Virus record (IMG/VR): IMGVR_UViG_3300025769_001069 | Location: 1 to 20,711 of that record | Direction: 5' to 3' (one strand) | Source: a virus | Length of the DNA stretch: 20,711 nucleotides | Shown here: piece after piece, positions 1 to 7,689 of the stretch | How the letters are laid out: each line of letters starts with the position of its first letter | Position numbering within the stretch: the first letter of the stretch is position 1 | Position numbers and translations under genes: made by a program | The notes under the pieces: generated by a model | The model's input: the letters and a program-made list of their open reading frames with translations, nothing else | Told to the model about the DNA's origin: nothing | The model's database searches: none

Positions 1-160
1 TGTTAGATTGTTCACGTGCGCTTTTTAAAGAACCTTCTTTAGCAGCCAATACTTCTAGCATTAATTTGTTTTGATCGTGTGCTTGCTGAGATTTAATCGC
101 TAATAGTTTGGCAAAGAAGCCAAGTGCGATAGGAATAATATGTTGTAGAATAGTCATCAT
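1..160 (-). CDS. Small hydrophobic/coiled protein, partial at the left edge
   Basis: This frame opens with two Met codons (160 and 157) and stays open to the window edge, giving at least 53 residues. The first 20 or so residues are hydrophobic with a lysine (IIPIALGFFAKLLAI). A polar, Gln/Glu/Lys-rich helix follows, with segments such as HDQNKLMLEVLAAKEGS. The layout suggests a membrane-anchored helical protein. Proteins with this opening are common just after the tail fibre in marine podophages and usually lack a known function; a holin-like or other lysis-cassette role is possible. It begins 7 bp after the stop of the preceding gene. I see no good Shine-Dalgarno (SD) sequence, so it may depend on translational coupling. 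The C-terminus lies outside the window. Confidence 0.6.
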   Translation of the reverse strand, partial: MMTILQHIIPIALGFFAKLLAIKSQQAHDQNKLMLEVLAAKEGSLKSAREQSN

Positions 161-167
161 TGAACAA

Positions 168-350
168 CTATAACCTCATAAACCATGAAAAAAATTTCTT
201 AACAACAGTCTGTAACAATACGACGCATCGATGGACGAGGCTTTTTGTTTTTTTCCATATCCAATTCCATATCTTTTCGTACTCTGTCGCTACGTATGCG
301 ATCAATAGGGTCAGAATTATTAAGCCTATCAACGCTAGTATTATTTCCAT
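168..350 (-). CDS. 60-residue single-span membrane protein with a cationic aromatic tail (holin/pinholin candidate)
   Basis: The product has one strong membrane segment at residues 2-20 (EIILALIGLIILTLLIAYVA). A tail of about 38 residues follows, rich in Trp, Phe, Lys and Arg, which could form an amphipathic helix on the membrane face. The start is well supported: GGAGG lies 6 bases upstream of the ATG. It sits between another small membrane protein and the partial gene at the left edge, downstream of the tail fibre, where T7-like phages keep their holin (T7 gene 17.5). A holin or other lysis-timing role is therefore reasonable, but no family-specific motif is visible. An overlapping frame at 199-429 lacks a comparable ribosome site and was not chosen. 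Confidence 0.65.
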   Translation of the reverse strand: MEIILALIGLIILTLLIAYVATEYEKIWNWIWKKTKSLVHRCVVLLQTVVKKFFSWFMRL

Positions 351-362
351 GTTCTTCCTCCA

Positions 363-536
363 TTATAAATGTAATGTTGACATGACTACGGCTACCACGA
401 TAGCACCGAAGCCAGCCATGATTCCCCATATTAGTTTGTTAAGCATTGTCTCGATGCGATCAAGGCGTTTATGTATTGTGCTATAGCGCTCCGCACAAAG
501 CTTTTCGTGGGCCACTAATTCTTCATGCGGAGTCAT
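363..536 (-). CDS. 57-residue protein with one C-terminal membrane span
   Basis: This short gene reads from the ATG at 534-536 to TAA at 363-365. Residues 1-35 are charged and helical (for example HEKLCAERYSTIHKRLDRIE). Residues ~36-53 form a membrane span (LIWGIMAGFGAIVVAVVM). A soluble helix ending in an RIExML-type stretch before a C-terminal span is a common design among small phage holins or haemolysin XhlA-like proteins, so a membrane or lysis-accessory role is plausible. An in-frame ATG at 540-542 exists, but AGGA would then touch it directly. From the ATG at 536 the AGGA lies 6 bases upstream, so I take this start. The gene overlaps nothing and is 12 bp from its downstream neighbour, whose SD lies in that gap. 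Confidence 0.65.
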   Translation of the reverse strand: MTPHEELVAHEKLCAERYSTIHKRLDRIETMLNKLIWGIMAGFGAIVVAVVMSTLHL

Positions 537-542
537 AGTCAT

Positions 543-546
543 TCCT
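543..546 (-). promoter_or_regulatory. Ribosome binding site deciding the 57-residue protein's start
   Basis: On the minus strand AGGA is followed by ATGACT and then ATG. The AGGA directly abuts the first ATG (542) but is correctly spaced, at 6 bases, from the second ATG (536). This favours the second start. The site overlaps the TAG stop of the upstream gene, which suggests coupling. Confidence 0.5.
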
Positions 547-784
547 AGCTAGCCAAAACTTTTTCGTCTTGGGTTAAAGATGTTTTAAGTCGTGTAACAA
601 ATATTTCTTTGCCAGCATGTAGCTGGTCTAAGTTGAAGGCCATCTGTCCAATCTTGCGTTCTAGATCAGCAACATGATTAAGCAGTATGACCTGTTCTTG
701 ATTGAAGTTGTCAATGTTATATTCTTGTTCGTCAATGGTAATCACGTTTTTATTATCATTGGTTTCTTTTTTGTTTTTAGCCAT
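545..784 (-). CDS. Small DUF6447-like phage protein
   Basis: This 79-residue protein has a charged, Asn/Lys-rich start and then the short motif ITIDEQEYNIDNF. A helical half follows, spanning a run of residues that includes LLNHVADLERKIGQMAF, and it ends in a Lys-containing helix. The pattern 'ITID-x-x-E-Y-x-ψ-x-x-ψ' followed by a coiled helix ending in a 'TRLKTSL'-type tail is what I know from short marine-phage proteins grouped as DUF6447, whose function is unknown. AAGGA lies 7 bases before the ATG. It lies between the 87-residue fibre-adjacent gene and the small membrane protein genes. No membrane span or catalytic motif is seen. The family assignment is from memory of the pattern. Confidence 0.7.
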   Translation of the reverse strand: MAKNKKETNDNKNVITIDEQEYNIDNFNQEQVILLNHVADLERKIGQMAFNLDQLHAGKEIFVTRLKTSLTQDEKVLAS

Positions 785-810
785 GATAGTTTCCTTATGT
801 AAAATTAAAG

Positions 811-1074
811 TTATGCTGTGTATGCTTCTCCAGCAGTTACAGCAGCGTTAGCAGCAGTCATATCTTCGCTAGTCCAATAGTCTTTTGCTAACATAATCTT
901 GAGGTGTGCAACATTGCGATCAACACAATCTTGTTTTTCCTCTGATGATTCTTCAGTCATTGCATTACCAGCAATCACATCGTTAATTAAATCAACAGAG
1001 TGTCCCATTGCTGTATAGTGTTGTGCAATTTCCTCTGCACTAGGTACGTCTAATACTACATTATCTTCTGCCAT
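811..1074 (-). CDS. Conserved small acidic protein following the tail fibre
   Basis: This 87-residue protein is acidic and mostly helical. Its C-terminal half has a clear pattern: CVDRNVAHLKIMLAKDYW, then TSEDMTAANAAVTAGEAY. Proteins with the 'RNxxHLxIMxAKDxWTxEDMxxxNAAIxAG' pattern are frequent next to tail-fibre genes in marine phages and have no established role. The position suggests a fibre-associated accessory or virion component, which is inference. Its ribosome site, AAGGAG, lies inside the last codons of the fibre gene, 7 bases before the ATG, and only 2 bases separate the fibre stop from this start. Translation is thus likely coupled to the fibre. Confidence 0.7.
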   Translation of the reverse strand: MAEDNVVLDVPSAEEIAQHYTAMGHSVDLINDVIAGNAMTEESSEEKQDCVDRNVAHLKIMLAKDYWTSEDMTAANAAVTAGEAYTA

Positions 1075-1076
1075 GT

Positions 1077-4000
1077 TTATTCTCCTTTTATAGCATTGAT
1101 TTCAGTTTGTAAAGCCTCTACTTTCGCAGAGAGTTCTTTGACAGCATTGACTAGATACCAAGTCATGTTGTCTGGGTCTACTCGTAATGCACCAGTAGTT
1201 TCTTCTTTTACCATATCAGGTAAAACTTCTTGTATCTCTTGAGCAATCACACCAAGCTGTGTGCCTTGTTTATCAATTACACTTTCCTTAGGCAAGTCTG
1301 TAACTTCATCTTTAGTTCTATATTCAAAGTTTTTAACTTGTACTTGTTTAATTGCATCAAGACCAGTATTATTATCTACAATGTTTTTCTTGAGCCTTCT
1401 ATCAGATACAGTAGCCCATGATGATGAATTGTTACCTTGATAAACACTACCGCCAGTACCACCAGCAACAATATATCCTGTATTAGAACCTTTACCTGCG
1501 CCACCATTAGCAGCACTTAGCATAAATTCCCCAGTAACACCAGAGCCAGATGCTGCAGCACCATACCCAACATAAGTATTAAAACTACCAGTGGTTAATG
1601 TACTACCAGCTGACTGCCCCAGAGCAATATTATATTGACCTGTGGTAACACTTGGCATAGTATTCCCACCAAAAGCCATATTCTGAATTCCTGTGGTGTT
1701 GTTTTTTAATGAATCATATCCAACAGCAGTATTCCATACAATTGCAGAGCCTGTATTATTAAAACTTTGTAATGAGCTAGTACCTATTGCTACTAATCTT
1801 TGTCCAGTTGTATTAAGATATAAAGCTCTGTAGCCAATAGCAAGGTTGTGACTACCAGTCGTGTTTCTTGAACCAGCTCCAGCACCAATAAATGTTAATC
1901 TACCACCTGTTGTATTACTATGACCAACAGCATATCCAGCACCGCTTTCAAGAGGCCCTATAAATGTATTTGATTCGCCTGTAGTGTTGTTTTGTCCAGC
2001 AGCCATACCCACAGCACAATTGTTTTCTGCAGTATTATCATACAATGCCTGATAACCCACTGCTGTGTTATAATTTGCAGTGGTGTTGGAGTAAAGGGCT
2101 TGTTTACCTAAAGCAGTGTTTCTTATTCCAGTATTATTATATAGGGCTTGGTAGCCAACAGCTGAATTATCATCTGCAGTGGTGTTAAAGTAGAGGGCGT
2201 TATAACCAACAGCTACATTAGAACCGCCTGTAGTATTAGATGTTAATGCGGCACGACCAACTGCTGTGTTGTAGTTACCTGTCGTATTATTATGTCCAGC
2301 AAGATAACCAATAAAATGACCATATAAACCTGTGGTTGAATCTTCACCAGCACCATAACCTATAGCAACCATTTGGTTGTTAGTATAAGAATAACCAGCT
2401 CGATGACCTATAGCCACATTACGTTCACCAGTTGTAAGTCGTAGTGCGTAATGACCAACGGCTACATTAAAATCACTAGAGACATTATCTGCTAAAGCAA
2501 CATTACCGATAGCAACATTAGAGTCACCACCTGTATTATCTTCTAATGCTCTATTCCCAATGGCTGTATTGTTAAATCCAACTGTATTGCTAGATAAAGA
2601 TTGATAACCTACAGCTGTGTTTTCATATCCAGTAGTGTTAGATTCTAGTGCTTCACGACCTATAGCTACATTATTATTGCCACTTGTATTAGAAAGCATC
2701 GCTTCAAAACCCACTGCTGTATTATTATCAGCTGTATTAGCTGCTAATGCTTGTTTACCAACAGCTGTGTTTGCTCCTCCAGTTGTAGCAGAGCTTAACG
2801 CCTCAGAACCAACTGCTGTATTACTTGAGCCTGATGTAACTAATACTCCAGCATTATATCCAACAGCAGTGTTGTCATTAGTTGTAGAATTTGCCAATGC
2901 TTGATAACCTACAGCTGTAAGTCTTGCTCCTGTTTGATTATCATATAACGCTTGATACCCAACAGCAGTATTATTAAATGCAGTGGTGTTGGAGTAGAGG
3001 GCTTCTCTACCTAATGCTGTATTATAATTACCAGTGGTGTTGGAGTAGAGTGCAGTGTATCCTAATGCGGTGTTATATGAGCCTGTTGTGTTTGATTGAG
3101 CTGCACTACGACCTATAAATACATTCTGCGTTCCTGATGTATTGTCTTGACCAGAGCCTTGACCAAGTGCAGTGTTGTTTGGAGCTGTGTTGTTTAATAA
3201 AGAGTGGAATCCTACAGCAGTATTGTATCCAGCACTTGTATCTGAATATAATGCTTTATAACCAACAGCGGTACTATTTGTACCAGTCGTATTACTATAC
3301 AATGACTGATAACCAACAGCTGTGTTGTTAGATGCAATGGTGTTACTTGTTAATGCTTGCATACCAACAGCTACATTATTGCTTCCTGTAGTATTTGAAA
3401 ATAAAGAATGTCTGCCAACAGCGGTATTTTCAAGACCTGAAATATTATTAAACATAGATGATTTTCCAACAGCAGTGTTCCAATATCCTGTTGTAGTGTT
3501 TCTTAAAGCATTAGCACCAAGTGCTGTTTGGTCATTTCCAGTAGTTATGCTTAATAGTGCATTAATACCTAAACCTGTATTATTAGATAAGCTGCTTGCA
3601 CCTTTACCTACAGTGAGTCCGTTGATGGTGGCATCTGTAGAGAATGTTTGTGCTGCGGTAAATGTTTGTACGACATCTAGTTTTGCTGTGTCTGCATCGT
3701 ATGCTTGGACTGTTGAACCAATGTCTGAATCAAGTACAGCATCTGATCCAAGAGCTGTATTCACGTCAGCAGCAGATAAAGTGACTGCACCTGTTCTAGT
3801 ATTGAATGAGGTTACCGCACCAGATGCAGTAAAAGCAGCTGCGTCCCATGCACTACCTGTCCATACATAAAGTTGATCACCTGTTGTGTTCCAATATAAA
3901 GCACCTGTGAGTAATGCATCACCATCATTATCTGTAGCGGGTGCAGAAGCCTTAGCTCCTAGATAACGATCATCAAATGAGTCATAACTAGCAGCAGCAG

Positions 4001-5216
4001 CGGCAGCTGATGCAGCAGCAGCAGAAGAAGATGTTGAGTTAGAAACAGTTAGCCAAGTTGATCCTGTATAAACATACATATCATTAGCAACAGTATTAAA
4101 ATACAATGCACCTGTAACGAGAGCATCGCCATCATTATCAACAGTTGGCGCTGAACTTTTCTGTCCTAAATATCTGTCATCAAAATCATCATATGAGGCA
4201 GCAGCAGCCGTTGCGCTATTGGAAGCATCACTTGCGTAGGTAGCCGCAGAAGTTGCACTTGACCCCGCAGAGGTTGCTGATGAAGCAGCAGCCGTTGCAC
4301 TTGTTGATGCATTGCTTGCACTTGTAGCCGCAGCACTTGCTGAGGTAGATGCATTTGTGGCTGAGGTTGAAGCAGACGATGCGCTTGATGACGCAGCACT
4401 TGCTTGTGTAGTAGCCGTTGTAGCACTCGTTGCAGCATTGCTTGCTGAGGTTGATGCAGAGGTTGCGCTCGTAGCGGCAGCGGTAGCACTTGATGCAGCG
4501 GCAGTTGCACTTGAAGCGGCAGCAGAAGCTGAAGAAGCCGCAGAAGCTGCGTCTACAACTAAATCCCATTTAGCGTAATCAGCATTACTTGTAAGTGGTA
4601 ATGAACCTGATGATGTATGTGATGTTAAACAAATATAAATGTTGTCATTGGTTGTATCTTTAACAATATCTAATTGAACATAAGCTGTGCTTGCTGCCCA
4701 ATCACCACGCCAGTTACCCACACTCTGCACAGCTGTTGGATTACCATCAGAATCAAATGATAAAAATTTATTCGCACGTGTTGTATTAACAGGTAAAACC
4801 ATGTCAACTGTGGTTGGATCAGTATTAGGCGCGCGTAATGATCGATCAGCTTGTTCTTGTACTTGCTGAACAAAAATAGTTTGACTATCAAATTCATCAT
4901 TAAGAGAGGTAGCAAAGAGTGGGCCACCAGTAGTAAAGTCTGTTGATCTCTCAATAGTTCTATCACCAATAATGGTAATACGATCAGAAGCAGTAGGTGT
5001 GCTAGGAACATTAGTGCCTACAACAATCGTGACAGAACCTGTGCCATCACCATTGATGGTAACAGTATAGTCTGTCGTAAGTGTCAGTTCAGTTGTATTA
5101 AAATAAACAGCAATATCAGTTTGTGCAAGCACCTCAAATGCAAATGCATATGGGCCTACACCTGATGAGCCTGTGTATACTATACGTCTAGTGGTTGATG
5201 AGATGTCTATAGCCAT
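1077..5216 (-). CDS. Tail fibre: T7 gp17-type head, heptad stalk, about 40 short repeats and S74 chaperone
   Basis: This 1379-residue protein is predicted to be the receptor-binding fibre. Residues ~1-165 match the T7 gp17 virion-attachment domain (RRIVYTGSSGVG near the start, DRSLRAP near residue 128). Residues ~168-220 form a small Trp/Tyr/Cys module (WAASTAYVQLDIV) like a carbohydrate-binding module. Residues 224-342 are 17 unbroken Ala/Ser/Thr heptads. Two copies of an ~50-residue FDDRYLG module follow (341-390 and 410-459). From ~546 to ~1231 there are about 40 units of ~17 residues, consensus NTAVGYQALYSNTTG. Residues 1271-1379 are a Peptidase_S74 intramolecular chaperone beginning SDRRLKKNI. 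Ser1271 and Lys1276 sit where the autocleavage dyad of this family lies, so the chaperone is probably cut off after trimerisation. AGAGGA precedes the ATG. T7 gp17 is 553 residues, so this fibre is far longer. Confidence 0.93.
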   Translation of the reverse strand: MAIDISSTTRRIVYTGSSGVGPYAFAFEVLAQTDIAVYFNTTELTLTTDYTVTINGDGTGSVTIVVGTNVPSTPTASDRITIIGDRTIERSTDFTTGGPLFATSLNDEFDSQTIFVQQVQEQADRSLRAPNTDPTTVDMVLPVNTTRANKFLSFDSDGNPTAVQSVGNWRGDWAASTAYVQLDIVKDTTNDNIYICLTSHTSSGSLPLTSNADYAKWDLVVDAASAASSASAAASSATAAASSATAAATSATSASTSASNAATSATTATTQASAASSSASSASTSATNASTSASAAATSASNASTSATAAASSATSAGSSATSAATYASDASNSATAAAASYDDFDDRYLGQKSSAPTVDNDGDALVTGALYFNTVANDMYVYTGSTWLTVSNSTSSSAAAASAAAAAASYDSFDDRYLGAKASAPATDNDGDALLTGALYWNTTGDQLYVWTGSAWDAAAFTASGAVTSFNTRTGAVTLSAADVNTALGSDAVLDSDIGSTVQAYDADTAKLDVVQTFTAAQTFSTDATINGLTVGKGASSLSNNTGLGINALLSITTGNDQTALGANALRNTTTGYWNTAVGKSSMFNNISGLENTAVGRHSLFSNTTGSNNVAVGMQALTSNTIASNNTAVGYQSLYSNTTGTNSTAVGYKALYSDTSAGYNTAVGFHSLLNNTAPNNTALGQGSGQDNTSGTQNVFIGRSAAQSNTTGSYNTALGYTALYSNTTGNYNTALGREALYSNTTAFNNTAVGYQALYDNQTGARLTAVGYQALANSTTNDNTAVGYNAGVLVTSGSSNTAVGSEALSSATTGGANTAVGKQALAANTADNNTAVGFEAMLSNTSGNNNVAIGREALESNTTGYENTAVGYQSLSSNTVGFNNTAIGNRALEDNTGGDSNVAIGNVALADNVSSDFNVAVGHYALRLTTGERNVAIGHRAGYSYTNNQMVAIGYGAGEDSTTGLYGHFIGYLAGHNNTTGNYNTAVGRAALTSNTTGGSNVAVGYNALYFNTTADDNSAVGYQALYNNTGIRNTALGKQALYSNTTANYNTAVGYQALYDNTAENNCAVGMAAGQNNTTGESNTFIGPLESGAGYAVGHSNTTGGRLTFIGAGAGSRNTTGSHNLAIGYRALYLNTTGQRLVAIGTSSLQSFNNTGSAIVWNTAVGYDSLKNNTTGIQNMAFGGNTMPSVTTGQYNIALGQSAGSTLTTGSFNTYVGYGAAASGSGVTGEFMLSAANGGAGKGSNTGYIVAGGTGGSVYQGNNSSSWATVSDRRLKKNIVDNNTGLDAIKQVQVKNFEYRTKDEVTDLPKESVIDKQGTQLGVIAQEIQEVLPDMVKEETTGALRVDPDNMTWYLVNAVKELSAKVEALQTEINAIKGE
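1524..3581 (-). repeat. Array of about 40 fibre repeats, 17 codons (51 bp) each
   Basis: Hand alignment of fibre residues ~546-1231 gives about 40 consecutive units. Most are 17 residues, several are 16, and a few carry insertions (for example the unit containing GPLESGAGYAVG). The core is N-T-A-V/I/L-G followed by an Ala/Leu position and N-T-T-G. The small-residue/Gly pattern resembles YadA/Hep_Hag adhesin head repeats, which form trimeric left-handed beta-rolls. That structural analogy is inference. Confidence 0.85.
3840..3989 (-). repeat. Second copy of a 50-residue fibre module
   Basis: Fibre residues 410-459 begin SYDSFDDRYLG, contain DNDGDAL and TGALYWNT, and end with YVWTGSAW. They align over their full length with the copy at 4047-4196. 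An Ala-rich spacer separates the two copies. Confidence 0.8.
4047..4196 (-). repeat. First copy of a 50-residue fibre module
   Basis: Fibre residues 341-390 begin SYDDFDDRYLG, contain DNDGDAL and TGALYFNT, and end with YVYTGSTW. The module directly follows the heptad stalk. The partner copy is at 3840-3989. Both look like small beta modules that are recurrent in marine phage fibres; their function is not known to me. Confidence 0.8.
4191..4547 (-). repeat. 17 tandem Ala/Ser/Thr heptads (21-bp period) in the fibre stalk
   Basis: Fibre residues 224-342 divide without a break into 17 seven-residue units such as TAAASSA, TSASTSA and SNAATSA. Nearly every unit ends in Ala, and Ala is very frequent at the third position. 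A strict seven-residue period with small residues at fixed positions fits an alanine-packed trimeric coiled coil acting as a stalk. The DNA is GC-richer than its surroundings because of the Ala codons. Confidence 0.8.
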
Positions 5217-5247
5217 AATTTTCCTCTATAATGTTTTTACTTTATAA

Positions 5248-7689
5248 TTAATCTGGTGTCAATGCTTCTAAGTCTGGAGCGCGTTTAGGTAATGTTCGTC
5301 CTGGACTCCACCAATATTTCTGCTTATTTCTTCTTTCCCTACGTCTTGCATTGCGTTTTATAGCCCCCTTAAGGTTAGGATCAATAGCTATAGCTAATTG
5401 TTCTAGCCCTAGCCTATTAAATGCTAAGTGTCCATACCATAATGTTTGTCCAGGAGTATATTTTCTTAACAATGAATATAGTTCATAGCTAAAGTTTGTA
5501 TCTTCACCATGAGCCATATCATATAAGTTGCCAAAAGTTAAACCCATAACATCTGTTGTAGCATCAAAACCTGGGCCAAAAATATTTGTGCCATACCCTT
5601 GAACTGTGTTAGTAAATATATCACCTAAGAAACCTACGCCGCCACCACGCGTAAATGCTTTTCCCCAAAACTCAGCATTAGTCATATCTTCTGGATCACG
5701 ACCTCTTGCTAAGTTATGAAGCTGCTCTGATATAGCCCCAAGCATTGTTGCCATGCCAATAAATTTAGTAACATTAATAGCCTTAGCCGCATTATGTCCA
5801 AACTCCATACCAAAGTGTTTAGTTCTTGGAGTAGCCTCTTTAAATAATCTGTATAGATATTGAATGACGACTGATACAGAAAAGTTTTTAAACATAAATG
5901 CAGTTCTTGTTAGCTCGCCTCCAATCGTTCCCCTAGGTTCTGCGCCATACATTTTGGCTGTCGTTTTAATATTACCTACGATAACAGCATCATTTTGTAA
6001 GTTGCTTATCATCTGTAGGTAGCGCGTGCCAATATCCATATCAAGCTCATCAATTTCTTTATAGCGTAAATATTTTAATCCTTGAAACTCTTTTGTTTTG
6101 GCCTGACTTATAACACCCCAATTTTTATCTAAACCATAAGTTTTTAATGTTTGCTGAAACATGGGATCAAGCTCATCAAAAGATTTACCTAATTGTTTGC
6201 CAGCATAAATCATAAACTCTTGAGCAAATGCAGCGCGCCCACCATCAGTAAATGCTGATAGTCCAGAAGCTCTAATTACAACATCAGACAATATTTGCGA
6301 CCAAGCTGGGCCAGCTACCTCACCAGCAAACTTGGCTTTTTTTTGAGCAAAATCAAGCATGTTGTCAAAGATCACACCGCTTTCAAGCAAAAATTGTTTT
6401 CTATCTTCAGCGCCAACAAACTTAAATATGTTTTTAATGTGTCTTGATATGGCTGATTTTTGCTTCATACCGACACGCATAGCGGTATTCATTTGTGTAT
6501 TAAAATCACCTAGCGCTGATAACACAGCGCCACCAAGATAAACGGCTGTAAAAGTATTTCGAGTTGCACTTGCAATGTCTGCAAATAATTGATGATCAGT
6601 TAATAATTGTCTGCGTTTAAATACGTCATAATGGTTTTGAATATTTGTGAGTGGAGTAGTTTTAACTGTACCATCTTTTCTGTGAGCATCGTTCATTTTG
6701 CTAACTAACATATTGAGTGTCTGTTGTGGCTTAGGCCCTAAGATATGTAACTCTGCAATATCACGTGACATTTGGTCAATATAATTAATCATACTAATAG
6801 TAATATCGCCATCACCAAATTTATTATGATACTTTAACCATGCCTCGCCATCTTTAAATTGTAAGATGCGATGCTGTGACATTGTTTTTGACCAAGCTCC
6901 TTTGCGATTACTATATCCGCCATTAGAGATAGAGTCATAAATATCATTGAGTAATGTTTCAAGTTTTAATGGAGTAATAGGCTGCCCTGTATCAAAATCA
7001 ACCATACGGTCAGTAGCAAGTAATGGCTGAATAAACTCTTTCCACTCATCAACGCCACCTTTAAGATTGCGCAACTTTAATTGTGAATGTGTTTGTGGTA
7101 AGTAATGTTCAAGTTTAGGAATATGCGCGCCTTGTCTATTTTTTTCTAATCTTAAAAATTCAGCTACCTCTTTCCATGCTTGCGCTAATATTTTAGCATC
7201 AGCATTTTTACTTTCTATTCCCCAAATTTCTTTGACAACGTCTTGTATGTCAACGTTATTTTTGCCAACACCTTGCATGCCAGAACCTCTCGCGCCAAAC
7301 AAACCACGCTTGCGGTATTGCATAACAAACTTATTCATCATACCAATACCACGCTTGCGGATAGCTTCTGCATAATTTTCTAGATTAAGATGCCTCATAT
7401 ATCCTTGAGGATCAGGAGCAATAAGGTTTAAAATGCCATCGCCCCAACGACCATTACCTTCAACAAACTTTTCAATATCAAGAAGCCTGGTTGCAAAAAC
7501 TTTAGCAGCCCTTAAGTTATCTGCCTTCTTAATTTTTTGCATAACAGTTAATGCTTTTTCTGTAGCCTCAACAGCTTGGTCAGTTGCACCACCAAACTTC
7601 AGTAAATATTGTTGATAAAGCTCTTGGCCTTGAGCCTTTTCTTCATCACTAAATTTACTGTTATTAGTTATGCAATCAAAATTTTTCAT
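5248..7689 (-). CDS. Large internal virion (ejection) protein, T7 gp16 C-terminal-like by position
   Basis: This 813-residue, mainly helical protein lies just before the tail fibre, the position of T7 gp16. The probable role is ejection into the cell envelope to help form the DNA-translocation channel. Around residues 590-613 there is a TRTAFMFKNFSVSVVIQYLY stretch, reminiscent of the FK-SFP-like segment common near the end of large phage internal proteins. Hydrophobic helices follow (KFIGMATMLGAI), and the C-terminus is strongly basic (RNARRRERRNKQK). No transglycosylase motif is seen, unlike the N-terminus of T7 gp16. A TTG codon two codons upstream could extend it, but AAGGA lies exactly 6 bases before this ATG, and the ATG overlaps the upstream TAA as TAATG, so I chose the ATG. 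Confidence 0.8.
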   Translation of the reverse strand: MKNFDCITNNSKFSDEEKAQGQELYQQYLLKFGGATDQAVEATEKALTVMQKIKKADNLRAAKVFATRLLDIEKFVEGNGRWGDGILNLIAPDPQGYMRHLNLENYAEAIRKRGIGMMNKFVMQYRKRGLFGARGSGMQGVGKNNVDIQDVVKEIWGIESKNADAKILAQAWKEVAEFLRLEKNRQGAHIPKLEHYLPQTHSQLKLRNLKGGVDEWKEFIQPLLATDRMVDFDTGQPITPLKLETLLNDIYDSISNGGYSNRKGAWSKTMSQHRILQFKDGEAWLKYHNKFGDGDITISMINYIDQMSRDIAELHILGPKPQQTLNMLVSKMNDAHRKDGTVKTTPLTNIQNHYDVFKRRQLLTDHQLFADIASATRNTFTAVYLGGAVLSALGDFNTQMNTAMRVGMKQKSAISRHIKNIFKFVGAEDRKQFLLESGVIFDNMLDFAQKKAKFAGEVAGPAWSQILSDVVIRASGLSAFTDGGRAAFAQEFMIYAGKQLGKSFDELDPMFQQTLKTYGLDKNWGVISQAKTKEFQGLKYLRYKEIDELDMDIGTRYLQMISNLQNDAVIVGNIKTTAKMYGAEPRGTIGGELTRTAFMFKNFSVSVVIQYLYRLFKEATPRTKHFGMEFGHNAAKAINVTKFIGMATMLGAISEQLHNLARGRDPEDMTNAEFWGKAFTRGGGVGFLGDIFTNTVQGYGTNIFGPGFDATTDVMGLTFGNLYDMAHGEDTNFSYELYSLLRKYTPGQTLWYGHLAFNRLGLEQLAIAIDPNLKGAIKRNARRRERRNKQKYWWSPGRTLPKRAPDLEALTPD

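Noticed and set aside
199-429. 76-residue minus-strand frame overlapping the small membrane protein genes
   Set aside because: It overlaps the 60- and 57-residue genes. The 60-residue gene has a strong, correctly spaced ribosome site and both encode clear membrane spans. The alternative product is a charged jumble without features.
2617-2904. 95-residue plus-strand frame across the repeat region
   Set aside because: It is an antisense shadow of the periodic fibre repeats, with no ribosome site and no independent context.
1524-3581. CRISPR array
   Set aside because: The periodic DNA is a coding repeat in one open frame with a 51-bp period and diverged units, not identical repeats separated by unique spacers.
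3322-3870. 182-residue open frame on the plus strand inside the fibre gene
   Set aside because: It is antisense to the repeat array and mirrors its 51-bp periodicity. It lacks a ribosome site and overlaps a far better supported gene.
4166-4569. Two minus-strand frames (Gln/Leu/His-rich and Cys/Lys-rich) and a plus-strand Ala/Val-rich frame in the heptad stalk
   Set aside because: These are frame-shifted and antisense readings of the Ala/Ser/Thr heptad DNA. The odd compositions are by-products of GCn/TCn/ACn codons.
1077-5216. Diversity-generating retroelement target in the fibre
   Set aside because: No reverse transcriptase, template repeat or C-type-lectin-like variable C-terminus is visible in the window; the fibre ends in an S74 chaperone.
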